Assembly (NCBI GenBank): GCA_937957805.1
Contig: CALFXW010000228.1
Location: forward strand, 1-15,002
Reading direction: 5' to 3'
DNA length: 15,002 bases
Source of the DNA: an uncultured Sphingopyxis sp.
GTDB lineage: Bacteria > Pseudomonadota > Alphaproteobacteria > Sphingomonadales > Sphingomonadaceae
Position numbers and translations under genes: made by a program. The first letter of the stretch is position 1. Every line of letters begins with the position of its first letter. The notes beneath the pieces were generated by a model. That model saw only the letters and a list, made by a program, of their open reading frames with translations, made no database searches and was not told the origin of the DNA. Below are positions 14,286-15,002 of this stretch, one piece after another.

Positions 14286-14486
14286 CCACTGATCTTCACG
14301 ACCCCGTCCGATTCCGTAGCGCTCTACGCGGCTGGCTGGACGAAAACGACCTGACCCCGCCGGAGGACCACTCGCTGGCCGGACACATGCGTCAGTTCGC
14401 CCGGGTGCAGAAGGCGCTCTACGACGCCGACTGGGGTCGCTACGGCTGGCCCGAACATGCCGGCGGGCTGGGCGGCCCGGCCGTCG
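14282..14486 (+). pseudogene. Acyl-CoA dehydrogenase N-terminal fragment (foreign, high GC)
   Basis: The translation begins MTTDLHDPVRFRSALRGWL and reaches YGWPEHAGGLGGPAV. The FRxxxRxWLxEN-like opening and the WPEHAGGLGG motif are typical of acyl-CoA dehydrogenase N-terminal domains, flavoenzymes that oxidise acyl-CoA thioesters. Only ~68 of the usual ~380-400 residues match; after GGPAV the family resemblance stops abruptly. Codons are much more GC-rich than upstream genes, with an actinobacterial flavour. GGAAG precedes the ATG, so the start itself looks natural in its source genome. Its ATGA overlap with the preceding frame is probably accidental. Most likely one piece of a chimeric contig end. 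Confidence 0.6.
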
Positions 14487-14558
14487 CGGAGCCCGCCCCC
14501 AGGTGCTGGAGCAGCCAGTCGCGCAGCGCGCGCACGGCGGGCGAGAGCTGGCGGCCGG
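14487..14558 (-). pseudogene. LysR-type regulator C-terminal fragment
   Basis: On the minus strand the sequence reads RQLSPAVRALRDWLLQHLGA, which matches the last helix of LysR-type substrate-binding domains (R-x-LSP-x-VRAxxDWL). Only ~20-25 residues are present. The piece is joined upstream, at a TGR sequence, to receiver-domain sequence and downstream to the oppositely oriented acyl-CoA dehydrogenase fragment. Boundaries are approximate to about ten bases. Because the match is short, the assignment is moderate. Confidence 0.4.
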
Positions 14559-14680
14559 TGTAGACGATGACCGGCGGGAAGGCGCTGTCCACGTCGGCGG
14601 CCATGCGCTCCAGCAGGTCGAAGCCGGTGCCGTCGGGCAGCGACAGGTCGGTCACCATGCAGTCGTAGGTGGTGCGCGCC
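14551..14680 (-). pseudogene. Response-regulator receiver domain fragment
   Basis: Minus-strand translation YDCMVTDLSLPDGTGFDLLE continuing to FPPVIVYTGR. VTDLSLPDGTG contains the phosphoacceptor-type Asp followed by LPDG, and VIVYTGR contains the conserved Thr of receiver beta-4, as in receivers attached to hybrid histidine kinases. Only the middle ~40 residues are present; the beta-1 acidic pair and the beta-5 Lys are missing. It is flanked in the same frame by SbcC-like and LysR-like sequence. Not a functional receiver by itself. Confidence 0.55.
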
Positions 14681-15002
14681 AGGGCCTGCCGGGCGTCGGC
14701 GAGCGCTGCCTGGGCCTGCGCGTACGCGGCCTCCAGCCCGTCGAGTTCCGGCACGCGCTCCTGCGGCGGCATCAGCACCACCGTCTGCAGACAGACCGGG
14801 CACGCATCCCCAACATGCAGGTGCGCACGCACGGCCGCGGCCTGATGCGTGGTGCGCCCGCGCTCGCGCGCGGCAGCCGCGTCGCGCTCTGACAACGCCG
14901 CCTTCTCGGCCGCCCGCGCGGCAGCGGCCAGCGCCTTCTCCTGGCGCCCAAGCGCTTTCCCGGCGTCGAGCACGGCGCTCTCGAGCGCCTGCTGCGCTGC
15001 GC
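14670..15002 (-). pseudogene. SbcC-like coiled-coil fragment with CPVC zinc hook
   Basis: Open through the right window edge on the minus strand. It reads as Ala/Glu/Arg/Gln-rich coiled coil (LESAVLDAGKALGRQEKALA, then AAAARAAEKAALSERDAAA) leading to HLHVGDACPVCLQTV and a second coil (LEAAYAQAQAALADARQALA). CPVC in the turn between two coils is the Rad50/SbcC zinc hook, which dimerises the exonuclease SbcCD subunit. The fragment lacks the ATPase head; part may lie beyond the window. After ARQALAR it passes into receiver-domain sequence with no stop. Composition is far more GC-rich than the sphingomonad genes. Confidence 0.55.

Noticed and set aside
1..15002. Search for tRNA, rRNA, CRISPR repeats, transposase or phage genes
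   Set aside because: No cloverleaf-like, repeat-spacer or mobile-element signature was recognised by eye; a tRNAscan or covariance search was not possible.

Overview
The window looks like chromosomal DNA of an alphaproteobacterium, most likely a sphingomonad (Sphingopyxis/Sphingorhabdus-like). This rests on a class I PHA synthase next to an alanine/lysine-rich phasin, a tonB-exbB-exbD-exbD operon of the kind found in bacteria rich in TonB-dependent receptors, moderate-to-high GC, and the character of the proteins. It is an inference from family knowledge, not from a search.

Layout. 2-1336: 3' three quarters of phaC. 1483-2277: phasin, with paired TGC-rich inverted sites upstream and a strong terminator downstream. 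2502-4218: clpS, then murA. 4288-4920: a glutathione S-transferase. 5038-5469: an orphan ExbD-like protein, preceded by a dyad that resembles a Zur (zinc) operator. 5526-6272 (minus): a Bax inhibitor-1/YccA-type membrane protein, convergent with exbD and separated from it by a bidirectional terminator. 6381-6920 and 6975-8555: RNA 2',3'-cyclic phosphodiesterase thpR and an MFS transporter, with a hairpin between them that hides the transporter's ribosome binding site. 8542-11033 (minus): ugd (UDP-glucose dehydrogenase), then sodC (lipoprotein Cu/Zn superoxide dismutase), then a secreted CHRD-domain protein. 11176-13763 (minus): the TonB energising operon in the order tonB, exbB, exbD, exbD, with GC-rich hairpins between genes and a good terminator after the last. 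14085 onward (plus): start of a small secreted protein divergent from tonB.

The genes form several modules: polyester storage (phaC, phasin), housekeeping (clpS, murA), outer-membrane energisation (tonB-exbB-exbD-exbD, plus the orphan exbD, which resembles the second operon ExbD at its C-terminus), and cell-surface or periplasmic functions (ugd, sodC, CHRD). The orphan ExbD behind a Zur-like box is the most interesting biological lead: it may be a zinc-responsive variant subunit for the TonB motor.

The last ~740 bases do not read like the rest. From about 14262 the sequence turns strongly GC-rich and passes through pieces of at least four unrelated families within a few hundred bases: the N-terminus of an acyl-CoA dehydrogenase (plus), then on the minus strand a LysR-type C-terminus, a response-regulator receiver piece and an SbcC-like coiled coil with a CPVC zinc hook. 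No piece is complete. I read this as a chimeric contig end from misassembly, although the three minus-strand pieces share one open frame. No tRNA, rRNA, CRISPR array, insertion sequence or prophage gene was seen.
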